From assembly GCA_032718865.1 (NCBI GenBank), contig JALUTQ010000032.1, forward strand, positions 434,001-498,000: a DNA stretch of 64,000 nucleotides, in the 5' to 3' direction. This DNA is from Tilletia caries (taxonomy: Eukaryota > Basidiomycota > Exobasidiomycetes > Tilletiales > Tilletiaceae). This document shows positions 1-10,863 of this stretch, in pieces. The translations under genes and the position numbers were made by a program. The notes under the pieces are model-generated. The model worked only from the letters and a program-made list of their open reading frames with translations. It ran no database searches and was not told the origin of the DNA. Each line of letters begins with the position of its first letter. Positions within the stretch are counted from its first letter, which is position 1.

Positions 1-1072
1 TTCGTGCAGGGCTCGTGTAGGTGGTCGCCCCTGGGCCTCGTACAGGAGTCGTGTAGGCGGAGTACCGGGTTGGCATCCCCGAGGACCCCAATCGGCCTGC
101 TCTTCGTGCAGGGCGTGTATAGGGGGTCGCCTTCGGGCCCTGTATAGGCGTTGTGTAGGCGGAGTACCGGGTTGGCATCCCCGAGGACCCCAATCGGCCT
201 GCTCTTCGTGCAGGGCGTGTATAGGGGGTCGCCTTCGGGCCCTGTATAGGCGTTGTGTAGGCGGAGTACCGGGTTGGCATCCCCGAGGACCCCAATCGGC
301 CTGCTCTTCGTGCAGGGCGTGTATAGGGGGTCGCCTTCGGGCCCTGTATAGGCGTTGTGTAGGCGGAGTACCGGGTTGGCATCCCCGAGGACCCCAATCG
401 GCCTGCTCTTCGTGCAGGGCTCGTGTAGGTGGTCGCCCCTGGGCCTCGTACAGGAGTCGTGTAGGCGGAGTACCGGGTTGGCATCCCCGAGGACCCCAAT
501 CGGCCTGCTCTTCGTGCAGGGCGTGTATAGGGGGGTCGCCTTCGGGCCCTGTATAGGCGTTGTGTAGGCGGAGTACCGGGTTGGCATCCCCGAGGACCCC
601 AATCGGCCTGCTCTTCGTGCAGGGCTCGTGTAGGTGGTCGCCCCTGGGCCTCGTACAGGAGTCGTGTAGGCGGAGTACCGGGTTGGCATCCCCGAGGACC
701 CCAATCGGCCTGCTCTTCGTGCAGGGCGTGTATAGGGGGTCGCCTTCGGGCCCTGTATAGGCGTTGTGTAGGCGGAGTACCGGGTTGGCATCCCCGAGGA
801 CCCCAATCGGCCTGCTCTTCGTGCAGGGCTCGTGTAGGTGGTCGCCCCTGGGCCTCGTACAGGAGTCGTGTAGGCGGAGTACCGGGTTGGCATCCCCGAG
901 GACCCCAATCGGCCTGCTCTTCGTGCAGGGCGTGTATAGGGGGTCGCCTTCGGGCCCTGTATAGGCGTTGTGTAGGCGGAGTACCGGGTTGGCATCCCCG
1001 AGGACCCCAATCGGCCTGCTCTTCGTGCAGGGCTTGTGTAGGTGGTCGCCCCTGGGCCTCGTACAGGAGTCT
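1..1072. repeat. 102-base tandem repeat array, about 10.5 units
   Basis: The motif gtgtaggcggagtaccggg recurs at 51, 153, 255, 357, 459, 562, 664, 766, 868 and 970, giving a 102-base period with one 103-base unit (an extra G near 535). Each unit has an almost invariant part (49-110) and a variable part of two diverged types. Type A carries gtggtcgcccctgggcctcg and type B carries gggggtcgccttcgggccct. The order from the left is A B B B A B A B A B A. Short reading frames run through type A but stop in type B, so I do not read it as coding. No telomere repeat is visible. The array touches the window edge and may continue beyond it. Confidence 0.95.
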
Positions 1073-1944
1073 TGTAGGTCTAGTATTCCTTCTTCTCTCT
1101 TTCCTTTTCTTTCCTTCCTCACAGTTTCTTTGGCGGAAAGGTGTGGAACTTGTTCCGCCCAGCATGATGGCTCTCCCACGCCTTTCCTTCCGCGGTTCTG
1201 CCCCATCAACATCAAGTCCGAGTGTCCGACGTCTCGCAATCTTCCTCGAGGTCCAACTCCTCCGCACTCGTTCTCTCCACAAAACCGGTGAGCGTGAAGC
1301 ATAGTGACAGTATACGACGGGCGGATTTCATTCTGAACCACTTGTCTCTTCCTCCTCTCAGTATCTCAATCATTCGGCACACGTATTCGTTCGATTACCC
1401 CAGGTGAGTTGCGCACAAACTCCTTCATACTCATAGAGAGCAACATGCGACTGCTGACGAATTCAAACTGTGATTTCAACTCAACAGCTAGAGACCTGGT
1501 CGAGACTCACACTGCGCTCGAGTGCCAGGTCGGCTCCATCCGACGCTCGCTCCAGTCATCCGCCTCCTCCGTGCAAACTCAGGTACAAGACCTAACCTCA
1601 TCCTGGATCGCCCGTGAGCGCCCCCTCGAGACCCGGGTTCGCTCGCTGTCCGCCTCCTCGCCATTACACCACTGGCTCGGATTTCTCCTCACCCACATCG
1701 GCCCTCGAGTCCATCCGCATCGGACAAAGATGCTGGCTCATTCTGATTGGCCGAGATTCTCCGAGGTAAGTTGCCCGTGTCCATTGCTCAATTGACCCGA
1801 AGCTGTCTCTCATCATTACTCCTTCGCCCTTCGCCACGCATGTGTATCGTACTCTCAGGAACTTCTTCCGCTCACCATACGACTCTGGTCTACCTTGCGA
1901 TCTTCTTGTGCGGCTCAGAGCTTGCCCCCCTCTCTCTCTCGCTC
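1073..1944. other. Unassigned stretch, possible remnant of a plus-strand spliced gene
   Basis: No long reading frame. Intron-like segments can be seen on the plus strand: gtgagc at 1289 to cctcag at 1361, gtgagt at 1404 to caacag at 1488, gtaagt at 1765 to ctctcag near 1857. They separate short open stretches that resemble no family I know. The 3' end merges into sequence shared with the region before the second APC5 copy. This could be a degraded gene or untranslated exons. Confidence 0.2.
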
Positions 1945-4817
1945 CTCAAATAAACTTCGAATCTTCGCATTCACGCTTTTTCACATCAATGCTCCCACAT
2001 GATACATCTCACGTTTGAGTTCTGATTACACTGGGATGCCCACAGCCACGTTGGCGCCCACAAGACTGACAACCTCGATGATCTCGTCCAGGAGGTGCTC
2101 AATGTCGCCCGATGGTCCCATGTCGGACGCACTGGCAGCCTCCACCTCGATCAGCTGTCCGGCGAACGCATCTCGCTGTGAAACATCGCCGAGAACGTCG
2201 TGCCATCTCGCAAGGTAATAGCGCCGAGCCTTGTCTGTGTAGACACTGCGTAGCTCGGAAATCTGATCGAGCAGAGAACATGAGGTCAGTGTCGAAAAGG
2301 GTAGACCCAGTTGCGTGGCATAGGCTACACACCTTCGAGAGCTTGTTGAATCCATGTGCATGCCTCCCGAATACGTTCTGAGAGGGTAGAGATTGCGATT
2401 AGCTCCAAAACAAGATGTATACGGCATGATATCAGAGCTAGCTCTCACCATGTGAAGGGTCTTCGGTGAGAATGGACTGCGCATACATCATTTGCACAAT
2501 CCCGCGCACTTCAAGATCATCATCCTCAAGGAGCTGTGTCGTGAGTGGAGTCAGGCCGTGGTTCAGTCGACGAGTCTGTCCTAGGCCAGCAATATACAGA
2601 ACGAAAGACCAAAGAGATACTCACCTCTGGCATGGCTCCATCCAGCAAGGGACGCGCTTCCGTCCGTTGTCCATACTCGTGCAAGAGCCGATCCGCCGTC
2701 TGGAGCACAACGTACCGACTCATCTCCCGCCTCTTCCCCTTCTTGCCTGGCGCCGAACTAGGTCCTTCCCACGCATACACCCAGTCTTCCGCAGTCACGT
2801 CCCGACAGAGTGCTCGGAGACGTTGCATCGCCCCGCTCTCCGCTCGCCGCCGTGCTCGAAGCCAGAGCCCTCGCCAGATTTGTGCTTGCCAGGTGGTGTG
2901 TTCCCGCATCGAGAGCGTGGAGAGGAGCGGGGAGGACAAAAGTTGAGTGAGCCCTGCCTCGTACTCTCCTCGACGTGCGGCCTGCGGTTTCGAATGTCCG
3001 ATAGAGTCAGTGCTTGCTGTCCGCAACACTTTCGAGTTGAAGTTGACACGCACCTTTGACGTTTGAGCAAATAAGGCAGCAAATTGTTTGTCCCGTTCTG
3101 TTGACGTCGAAAACACTGCCGAGGATGGTGCCTCAGTGAGAGATTCCTCAACCTCGTGACCTTGTTCATCCACCAGCGCCGCCTGAACGCGTTTCAATAG
3201 GCTACGCAAGGAAAGGATAGGAAACGTCAAGTTATTCGTCTCCTAATGACCGAGGAAGATGCGTACTGATCACTACTGGCGTGATGAATGCTTACCTTTC
3301 ACAAGCTGATACACATTCCCAGTCCCTGCTGGTCCGCGCAAGTAAGATGGCCTCATGTAACGCCTGCAACCAAGAAAGTAGATGAGCAGTGCATCCTCGA
3401 AAAGGCGAAGTTGCAAAGAAAACGCACCGGTTCCGCCGCTGCCGGACTGTCTATCTCGAGATGGAGTGCAGCAAGGTTGAGTAGAGCATGCTGATGCATT
3501 TCGCTGCGGGGAGAGCAGACTCAGGAGATGTTAGCAGCAGAAGCAGGTTCGCTTTTGAAACACAAATACCTACCGAGTCGCTCCTCGGGCAGTATGGTCG
3601 AAGAAGGTGAACATGTGTTCCTTAGCGGCGGAGTAGTCGCCGCGATGCAGGGCAGATTGATACCTGTGCAGAGGTGGGTCAGAAATGTTCGGGTCGAGGG
3701 GATGTAGAACTGCCCCTCACCTGTCAAAGGCTTGCATCCTGGTCAAAGTGGAAGGCGCTGTGAGGTAGAAGGAAGTAAGTCCTGTAATCAGAGCGACGAG
3801 CCATAAGCACAAAGCTGTCCCCCTTTGCTCACCATTGGAACCCTGTCCGTTGACATGACCGAGCGGGTACGGAACAGCAACGAGACCAGAAGACTCTGGG
3901 CGCCCATCGAGGTCTTCGCCAACATCTCTCCAGTCACACAGACTTCTTGCCCAGATGGTCTGCTGGTGCATGTCTGATTTGTCGAAGGTCAGGCGTACCC
4001 GGCGAAGGAAGATGCCAAAGGTGGAACGGCGATCCTGTGGAAATACTGGACATGTCAGACATAGCTTCATAGGACACAGGCGGGACTGAACTTACCACAT
4101 ATCGGACCTTGCTCATGTTTATGGATACCTCCTGGCGAAGAAACGCGAGCATTAGCAATGCGTCCCTCGATCTTTGCGAAACCGACCGCACGACATGCTC
4201 ACATCTGTTTCGTCCAACGGCTGGAAGCAGTCGGCCAGCTCTCCTGTAGAAAAGATGCGGCATCAGCTGATACATCAACTCAGCTCTGGTTTAGACGAAT
4301 ACGCACCCTTGAAGATGTGCCGGAGGCACGTCTGCGTTGGCTTGAGGGCGGCCCACTGAATTCGAAGAGACGTTGTGAGTCGGGAAGAGCATAAGGTCAA
4401 GGAGCGTCATTTGGGAAGTGAAGACTCACCCATTCATCGAAGAAAGTGAAGAAGGTGGCTTTCAAAGCGGGAGGGACGGTTTCCAATGCTCCCTCCAGAC
4501 ATTCGCGAAAGTGGGAGAGCGAAGGAGAAGGAGGATCGACCTGAGCACAAGGAGAAGATAAATCAGTCTGGCATAAAATCACCCAAGGCAAGCGCTACAA
4601 GCCAGCAAACTCACCCCCAGGATCAGTCGGACGATATGGACGAGGAGCGGGCTGGTCTGCGGCGCGCTTCCGGCGGCTGCCTGGGGCGATACGTGGGTGC
4701 AGTAGTAGCAGATCAGCGCACAGGTCGCGATCGACGGGCCTGTGATCGCGCCGGGACGAGCTGGCATCGCCATTTTGGATACAGAAACCGCGGAAGACAC
4801 ACACACGCGAGGCTCAA
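1945..4817. repeat. Segmental duplication, APC5 block copy 1
   Basis: This block is nearly identical to 28620-31526 in the same orientation, introns included, with scattered substitutions and small indels. Examples are the intron at about 4540-4570, where copy 2 has extra bases, and one T missing near 3553. Similarity stops abruptly at about 4817, some 45 bases upstream of the APC5 start codon. The shared promoter and the neighbouring APC1 gene were therefore not copied. Confidence 0.93.
2026..4773 (-). CDS. APC5: Anaphase-promoting complex subunit 5 (APC5), copy 1
   Basis: Subunit of the APC/C ubiquitin ligase platform that works with APC1 and APC4. The gene has about a dozen exons. The first begins MAMPARPGAITG at 4773. 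A later exon (about 4030-3830) reads DRRSTFGIFLRRVRLTFDK, the conserved N-terminal APC5 motif. The TPR core is spread over exons at about 3665-3235, with HQHALLNLAALHLE joined across an intron to ALHEAILLARTSRDWECVS; this is the classic APC5-domain TPR signature. The last exon ends VGANVAVGIPV at 2026. All junctions I checked join in frame and the C-terminal exon is intact (ARRYYLARWHDVLG), unlike the other copy. The upstream flank is foreign, so it lacks the promoter found beside APC1. Expression is uncertain. Confidence 0.82.
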
Positions 4818-5719
4818 CAGCGAGGGGGACGATGCGCGCGGTGAGGCTGCGAGGAGGATGAGGGCTGCTGGTAATGGGTACTGGTACGGGTACGGGTACG
4901 AAGGCCGGCGTGGGGAAGGATTAGTGAGTAGAGCCGGAAGGAGGACGCGCTGAAGAGGGAGTATGCGGGGCTCAAGATGGAAACGCAAAGCCCGGCTGCC
5001 CCTCGACGCCTCCACCCTCGACATCCCTCCGCCCTCGACATCCGAAGTGCCACCTCGGCATTGTGCCAGCAGGCGATCGTCGGCGATGCCGAGCGCGAAC
5101 GGGCGGCGAGGATTGGGGCTGTGCGGAGGGCTGGGAATGTGGCGAAGGCGCAGGCGAAGAGGGTGATGGAGATGGAGATGGAGATGGAGATGGAGATGGA
5201 GATGGAGATGGAGCGGGTTCGGACTTCGCGGATGATGCCAGCTTGGAACATCGGACGCATCGCGGTCGGGAAGAACCTACGACCCACCCCGCTCCCTCAC
5301 AGCGATCATCTTCAACCTCCGACGACGAACCTGACTTCAATCCCATCCCTCAACCACGCCAGCGAGCGGAGCGGAGCGTGGCGTTCGGCGACGACGATGA
5401 TTCGTCGAAGTTGTCGCCAGTCCATGTATGGGGAGTCCAGAAGTGGAGCGCCGGACGGTGGGGGGAGGGGTGCTGAGACCTGTGGGGAAGGCGGAGATGG
5501 AGACGCGGGTGGGGCGGGACAGAAGGGGGACGGAAGTGTCAGCGGCGGGAAGCGGTGAGGGATCGTATCCGACACGATGAATGTTGTATTTCTGGCATTT
5601 CAGCACAATCTTAGCACAGCTGCAATGCCATGATGGGAGCAGGGAGATTCTCGGGGAAGGAAGTGGGGAGCGATGCGTTCAGAGGTACCGTAGGAGAAGG
5701 CGAGTGACCCATCACCTGG
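4818..5719. other. Unassigned sequence beyond the APC5 breakpoint
   Basis: Several overlapping open frames exist on both strands between 4814 and 5575, mostly made by GC-rich and repeat sequence. The most protein-like is a plus-strand frame at 5063-5476. It has a Gly-Asp run followed by an acidic, Ser-rich stretch containing SVAFGDDDDSSKLSPVHVW, but no family is recognisable. It may be a fragment of a larger protein. From 5580 to 5719 I see nothing. Confidence 0.2.
5165..5212. repeat. Hexanucleotide microsatellite (GATGGA)8
   Basis: Eight perfect GATGGA units in a row. In the possible plus-strand frame the repeat encodes alternating Gly-Asp. Confidence 0.95.
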
Positions 5720-6141
5720 TCATGAGGAAGCTGCATCGCCATTGTGATCCAGAACTGTGACAGGAACATCGGTGTGTTCGAATCTGGGGCCGATAAATGG
5801 CTTTTCTTGCCAAACTCCATCCTTGGAAATCTGGGCGAGCACCGTACGCTTTGGCACCGCTTCTAGTCGGCCAATCTTGCCACTTCGTGCCGCCACAGTG
5901 GAGATCAAATCTTGCATCTCCGGGTCGTCGCCCACGAAGCGGAAATAGGCGATTTCTCCCTGCTGTTGCTTCCAGCACATGAGCTCGAAGCGGATAGGAA
6001 AGACGTTGTTGGTGAGTAGCACAGCCGGAATCTGTTCTGCTTTCGGCCACGCTGCCACTACTGACCACGGGTTGTCAGCGTAGATGCACAGAACGCGGAG
6101 CGAGATGGCCGCAGTGAGTTGAAAGAAGAAATCACTGATCA
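5720..6141 (-). pseudogene. Gene remnant truncated at its 5' side by LINE1
   Basis: An open frame of about 125 codons reads leftward from the poly-T edge of LINE1. It has protein-like composition (for example NNVFPIRFELMCWKQQQGE, EIAYFRFVGDDPEMQDLIS and EKPFIGPRFEHTDVPVTVL). No start codon belongs to it; the apparent Met lies next to the LINE tail. I recognise no family. The simplest reading is the downstream part of a minus-strand gene that was separated from its 5' part when LINE1 inserted at 6141/6142. Confidence 0.45.
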
Positions 6142-6482
6142 TTTTTTTTTTTTTTTACAAAGGTCCAAATTCATTACGAAAATATTAAAGGGGGCTAGCA
6201 ACACCGGGTGGGTATACAAGAGGGGGGGTACCTGGGTTGTAGCTGGGGTGGTCGGAGGGAGGTCTTTGTGTGGACCCGTTGCCATCGAGAGTTGGGCGGG
6301 TGGAGGCAGGGACCGCAGAGATCTCATCGCTCGACTTTGCCGCGTGAGATGTCATTGGTTTGTGTCCGGCTTTGGCAATCGGATGGTGCGCGAGTATCTC
6401 GGTACTTGAGGGACAAGGTAGACTGTGTGTCCCCGTGTTCCCGTTCGGATGGCGAAGTGGGACCTGGCTCCTTTTGTTTGAC

Positions 6483-9400
6483 CTAGAGGGTGGATGGGAT
6501 GGTGAAGGTGATTGCTGTGTCGGAGTCTGTCACCCGTCGGACGAAGGACGAGGAAGTAGCCCATCTGTCATCAAAGAGTCGAGATGCCTGGCCTGGGGTG
6601 AGGGTAGGTCGTTGGCGGATGCGTGTCCAGTCTGACTGGATCCCCTCCGCGACGAGTGTGGTGATGCTTGAGGCGATGGAAGAGTGCGAGGGGAGGGCCA
6701 GAGAGAATGAGGAGGTGGTGATCCGGCGAGACAGGGCGGGGGACCGGACAGAGGCGATCCAATGGACGATTGCTGTACGCCACAGGATCAGGCGGTGCCG
6801 ATGTTCCCGTACCTGCTGCCAGCCTAGCACGGTGTCTAGTGCGTTGTGAGAGAGGATGTCTCCTACACCCAGAGCCCGGAGAAGGGGGAGTGCCGTGTGC
6901 CAGACGTTCTTGATACTGGGACACGTAACGTAGGCGTGTTCTTGGGTTTCCGACTCGGTGGTATCGCATAGCGGGCAGGGGGCGACAGTGGCGCCGGTGC
7001 GGGCGAGCCAAGCACGACGGTGCATCCATAGGTAGCAGCTGGTGATGGCGTTGGAGGGAAGGGGGACGGCGTGTAGTTCCTTCCAAGCAACGGCCCACGA
7101 TGCTGTGGGTGTATCCTGTCCGACGTGCCAGTTGACCGGGCAGGGCGCTGATGGGGTTTGCGCGAGTCGGGTCTTGCGACAGGAGATGCCGTGGAGGGGG
7201 GCGCCGTTGATGAGGAGTAGATGCCATGGGAAGTGGGGCGCCGAGGCGTCTCGGAGTAAGGGTCGCGCACGGTCTGGATCACTCGGGAGGTGGAAACAGA
7301 GTAGTTGGGCCTTGAGGAGGTTGGTTTGAGTGTGCGTGGGGAGGGAAGTCCATAGCGAGTCCCATAGCATGCTGAGTTGAGAGCCCTTGGTGGCCGAGGG
7401 AGCGCTTGGGCGAGGGATGTGGTGCGCGGCAGCGTCTCGCGGGCCCGGTGGTCCCAAAGGCCACGAGCAGGAGAAGGTATGGCCCGAGGTGGAGGGGGGG
7501 TGGCGCCAAAGGACGTCACCCCAGGTCTGCCACCCCTGATTGATAACGGCAATTATCTTCTTGCGTCGCTTCTCCGTCGGTCCTGGCGCTGAGGGGTCTG
7601 GCGCGAGGGGTAGGGAGGTCGCGTCGTGCCATGGGAGTTCCAAGAGGGCGAGCACTGGGAGTGTTGACCAGCCGGGGTCAAGGGTCACTCGAACCTGGCA
7701 GAGGGCGTGGAGGAGGCGGCCCCAGAAGCCTTCGGTCCGCGTGAGTTCATGGCCTAGGCGCTTGTGGGCGGCCGAGCCCGGCAAGAGAAGGACAGAAGGG
7801 CTAGAGCCATAGGTGTGATGGAGGGCAATGGAAAGACCGTTTCGTAGCCATGGTCCATAGCCGTCGTCATCGAGGAGATGTTTAGCGAGGAGGCTGATGG
7901 CTTGGCCCGTAAACATCGCGTCCGGATCGACGAGACCAAGGCCTCCGCAAGGGCGTGGGCGACAGATGGTTTCATTATCAAGCCAGGCCGTGTTTCCTTT
8001 GTACAGGAAGGGTCGGAGTGTTTGACGGACGAGTTTGCCGGCATTGAGGGGGAGACCGCCGACGGCGGTGTGGTGCCAGAGCATCGGGGTGAGGAGGGAG
8101 TTGCATAGGCGGACGCGCAGGAGGAGGTCGGTGTCCGAGGTTTCCATGAGTTCGATGCGGGTACCGATAGCTGCCAGACGGTCAGCGAAGGATATGGGGC
8201 ATGGGGTGCCCGGAGTGCCAAGTTGAAGAGGGTGTCCTAGGTGGGGAAGTTCCCCATTAGCCGGCGTGAGGGGGCGAAGGCCCCATGCTTGGAGTGCTTG
8301 GAGTAAAGGGTCGGTCCGTGTGGGACCTTTGGATACAACGAAGTACCCGCTTTTTGCCCGATTGAGCCTGGCGCCGCTGGCGCTTTCGTAGAGGGAGAGG
8401 GCGTGTAGAACCTGGCTCCATTGCTGTAGGCCTTCTGGGCCAAGCGGGAGGAGGAGCGTGACGTCGTCGGCGAAGGCGAGAGAGCCGATGCGCCCGAGGC
8501 CGGGGACGATGATGCCGACTTGGAGATGGGCGAGGGCGTCTAGTAACGGCTGCAGTGCCATGTTGTAGAGGGCGCAAGAGAGGGGGTCGCCTTGTAGAAG
8601 TCCGGCCGCTAGAGGGACGAGATATGTGAGCAGACCGTTCACAACGACCTGGGTGGTGGGCGAGGAATAGAGAGATTGCAAGAAAGCAATAAAGGGGTGG
8701 GGTACCCCAAAGCGGAGCAGAACTGCCCAGAGCCAGGATCGATCGATACGATCGTAAGCCTTCTGCTGGTCTAGAAAGATCGCGACGAAGGACGTTGGGT
8801 AGCCGGGGTACTCGGCATATGTGTGTTCGGCGCAGCCGAGGAGGGCGCCAACGATAGACGTCGTGCGTCGACCAGGCATGAAAGCGGCCTGATACCAGGG
8901 GAGAGTGGTGGCCAGAGCGGACTGTAGGCGGCGAGCGGCGGCCCGGGTGAGGACGCGAATGTGGACGTTCGACACGGAGATCGGTCGGTAGTTGCCGATG
9001 TCATTCCGTGGGCCCCGTTTGTACAGGAGGGTGGTCCGGAGGGGGACAGGGACCGGGTTTCCTTCGCGCATATCATTGGCCATGTGGGTGAGGAGATCTG
9101 TGGCCAGGGGGGCGACGAGTTTGAGGAGGGGGTACGTGAGGCCGTTGGGACCCGGGGCGGAAGTGTCCTGTGCTGCTGAGAGAGCGTCGGAGATCTCCGC
9201 ATGGGTGAAGGGGAGGCTTAGGCTTCGGCCATGGTGGGTCGAGATGCGGTTGGTCGGCGTGGACAGAAGGGTCGTGATATGAGAGGTACGAAGGGCGGAG
9301 GACGGGTTTGGTGTATAAAGGGATTGATAGAAGGCCCAGACGGCATCGAGTAAGTGCGTGTCGGTGGTTCCGCCGTGGCCAGACGAATTGAGGAGGGATG

Positions 9401-10863
9401 AAATGCGGGTAACCTCCGAGGTATCGTTGGCGCGGTTGAGCCAGGTGGAGGGTCGGAAAACGTTGACGAGGCGCGGGTCGACGGCGCTCATTTGTGCAGT
9501 GTCGAGTCGGATCTGGCGAGCGACCAAAAGGGCCGCTGTCAGCTCGGCCAGGGTGTTTCCGGCGCCGGGGAGATCGAGATCGAGCCCTTCAAGTCGGAGT
9601 TCAATGTCGCGGGCGGCCGTACGGGCAATTAGGTGCGATTGTCCGACAGCTCGTGCTTCGGTTTGGGCGACCGAGCGAAGACGGCGTTCGAAGTCAGCCC
9701 AGGCTGCGATTGGGTCTGGGAGAAAAGCGGTACCGGGTGGAGGTGTGATGTCCGTGGCGAAGTCGTTCAGTACCCTACGGAAGGTAGGATTCCTCAGGGT
9801 GCCTGGGTGGAGAGTCCAGCGAGACCAAGGGCGGGAGTGTCCCGTGAGGTGGGACGGGCGTGTCTGGCCGAGGTCGAAAGCGATGGAGACGGCTCGGTGG
9901 TCTGAGGTCGTGTCGACGTAGCGCGCCGGAGAAGCCAGAGGCAACAGACGCGGTGAGGCCCAGATCGAGTCGAGGCGCTTGGCAGACGAGATGGAGTGGC
10001 CGGGGCCTCGGACGATGCGAGAAAAGACTCGTTCCTCGGGGCGGAGTACGCGGTCGACGTCGCCAAGTTGGTGGGCGGTCAGAACGGCAGCGATGGGGGA
10101 CCAGGAGCAGGACGCGCCGGTTCCGTGGAGAGAGTCGCGTGTCGGGTCAGGGAGGGCGTTCCAGTCTGCACCGATGATCAAGTCGGGAAGAGGGGAGCCG
10201 GTTCGGGACGCAGCGAGAGCCGGGCCTAGGTCGTCGGTCCAGAAGGTGGATGGACGTACAGGGCCGTGGACGGACCAGAGGTCCATATTGATGGCGGCGG
10301 CGGATTCCAGACCGGCAGTGCGAATGGAGGTTTGCATGTGAGCCCACCGGGAGCCGGACGAGCAGGAGACGGGCTGGACCGTGGCCGAGAGGATAAGGAT
10401 GCCGGCGTCTCCTGTCAAAATGGCCTTGTAGTGGGGACGGAAGTGGTGGCCGAGGAATCGGGCCAAGCCTGCGGAGTCCTGCATAGTAATAGATGGAGAG
10501 ACGTGAGCTTCTTGAAGAAGGATAATGTCAGCGTCAACAAAGACGGAATGTGAAGACGAGAAGATGTCAGCCAGTCTCGCACGCAGGCCACCTCGACCGC
10601 AGTTAAAGGTGGTCACTCGGAGGCCGGTAGAGGGGGGTGACTCGCATAGAACTGGGCTGGCAAGGAAACAAGTGTAGGTCAATATGGTGGACAGAAGGAG
10701 TAGTAGGGCTTGGAGGACAGTACAGAGAGAAACGAGTGCATTGCGAGAAAACGCGTGAACAGCCCCAGAAGGTGGCAGAGCTTTTGGAGGAGCTGGTGAT
10801 TGCTCAAAGGAGGGGGGAGGAGGGCATATAGTTTGGGGGGGCCAGATGGGGCCGATGGGGGTC
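6483..10863 (-). CDS. LINE1 ORF2: AP-like endonuclease and reverse transcriptase
   Basis: Endonuclease (about 10620-9870): VTTFNCGRGG, LLQEAH, LIIGADWNALPD and TSDHRAVS provide the Asn, Glu, Asp/Asn and Asp-His active-site motifs of EEP nucleases. Reverse transcriptase (about 9070-8430): NYRPISVSNVHIRVLTR, AIFLDQQKAYDRIDRSWLW, GLLQGDPLSCALYNM and the catalytic SLAFADDVTLLL. C-terminal zf-RVT cysteine-histidine motif near 6990-6910. Stop at 6483. There is no ATG between the ORF1 stop (10864) and the endonuclease; the first in-frame Met falls inside it (ITMQDS, near 10490). In fact the frame stays open upstream through all of ORF1, to 12833. The true start is therefore unclear and frameshifting or non-AUG initiation is possible. 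Confidence 0.88.

Noticed and set aside
1..1072. CRISPR array or a repeat-domain protein
   Set aside because: Repeats are contiguous with no unique spacers, the sequence is eukaryotic, and type B units carry stops in the frame that is open in type A.
4977..5558. 193-codon plus-strand frame with a (Met-Glu) run
   Set aside because: It is only one of four overlapping frames through the GATGGA microsatellite; no homology or codon evidence favours it.
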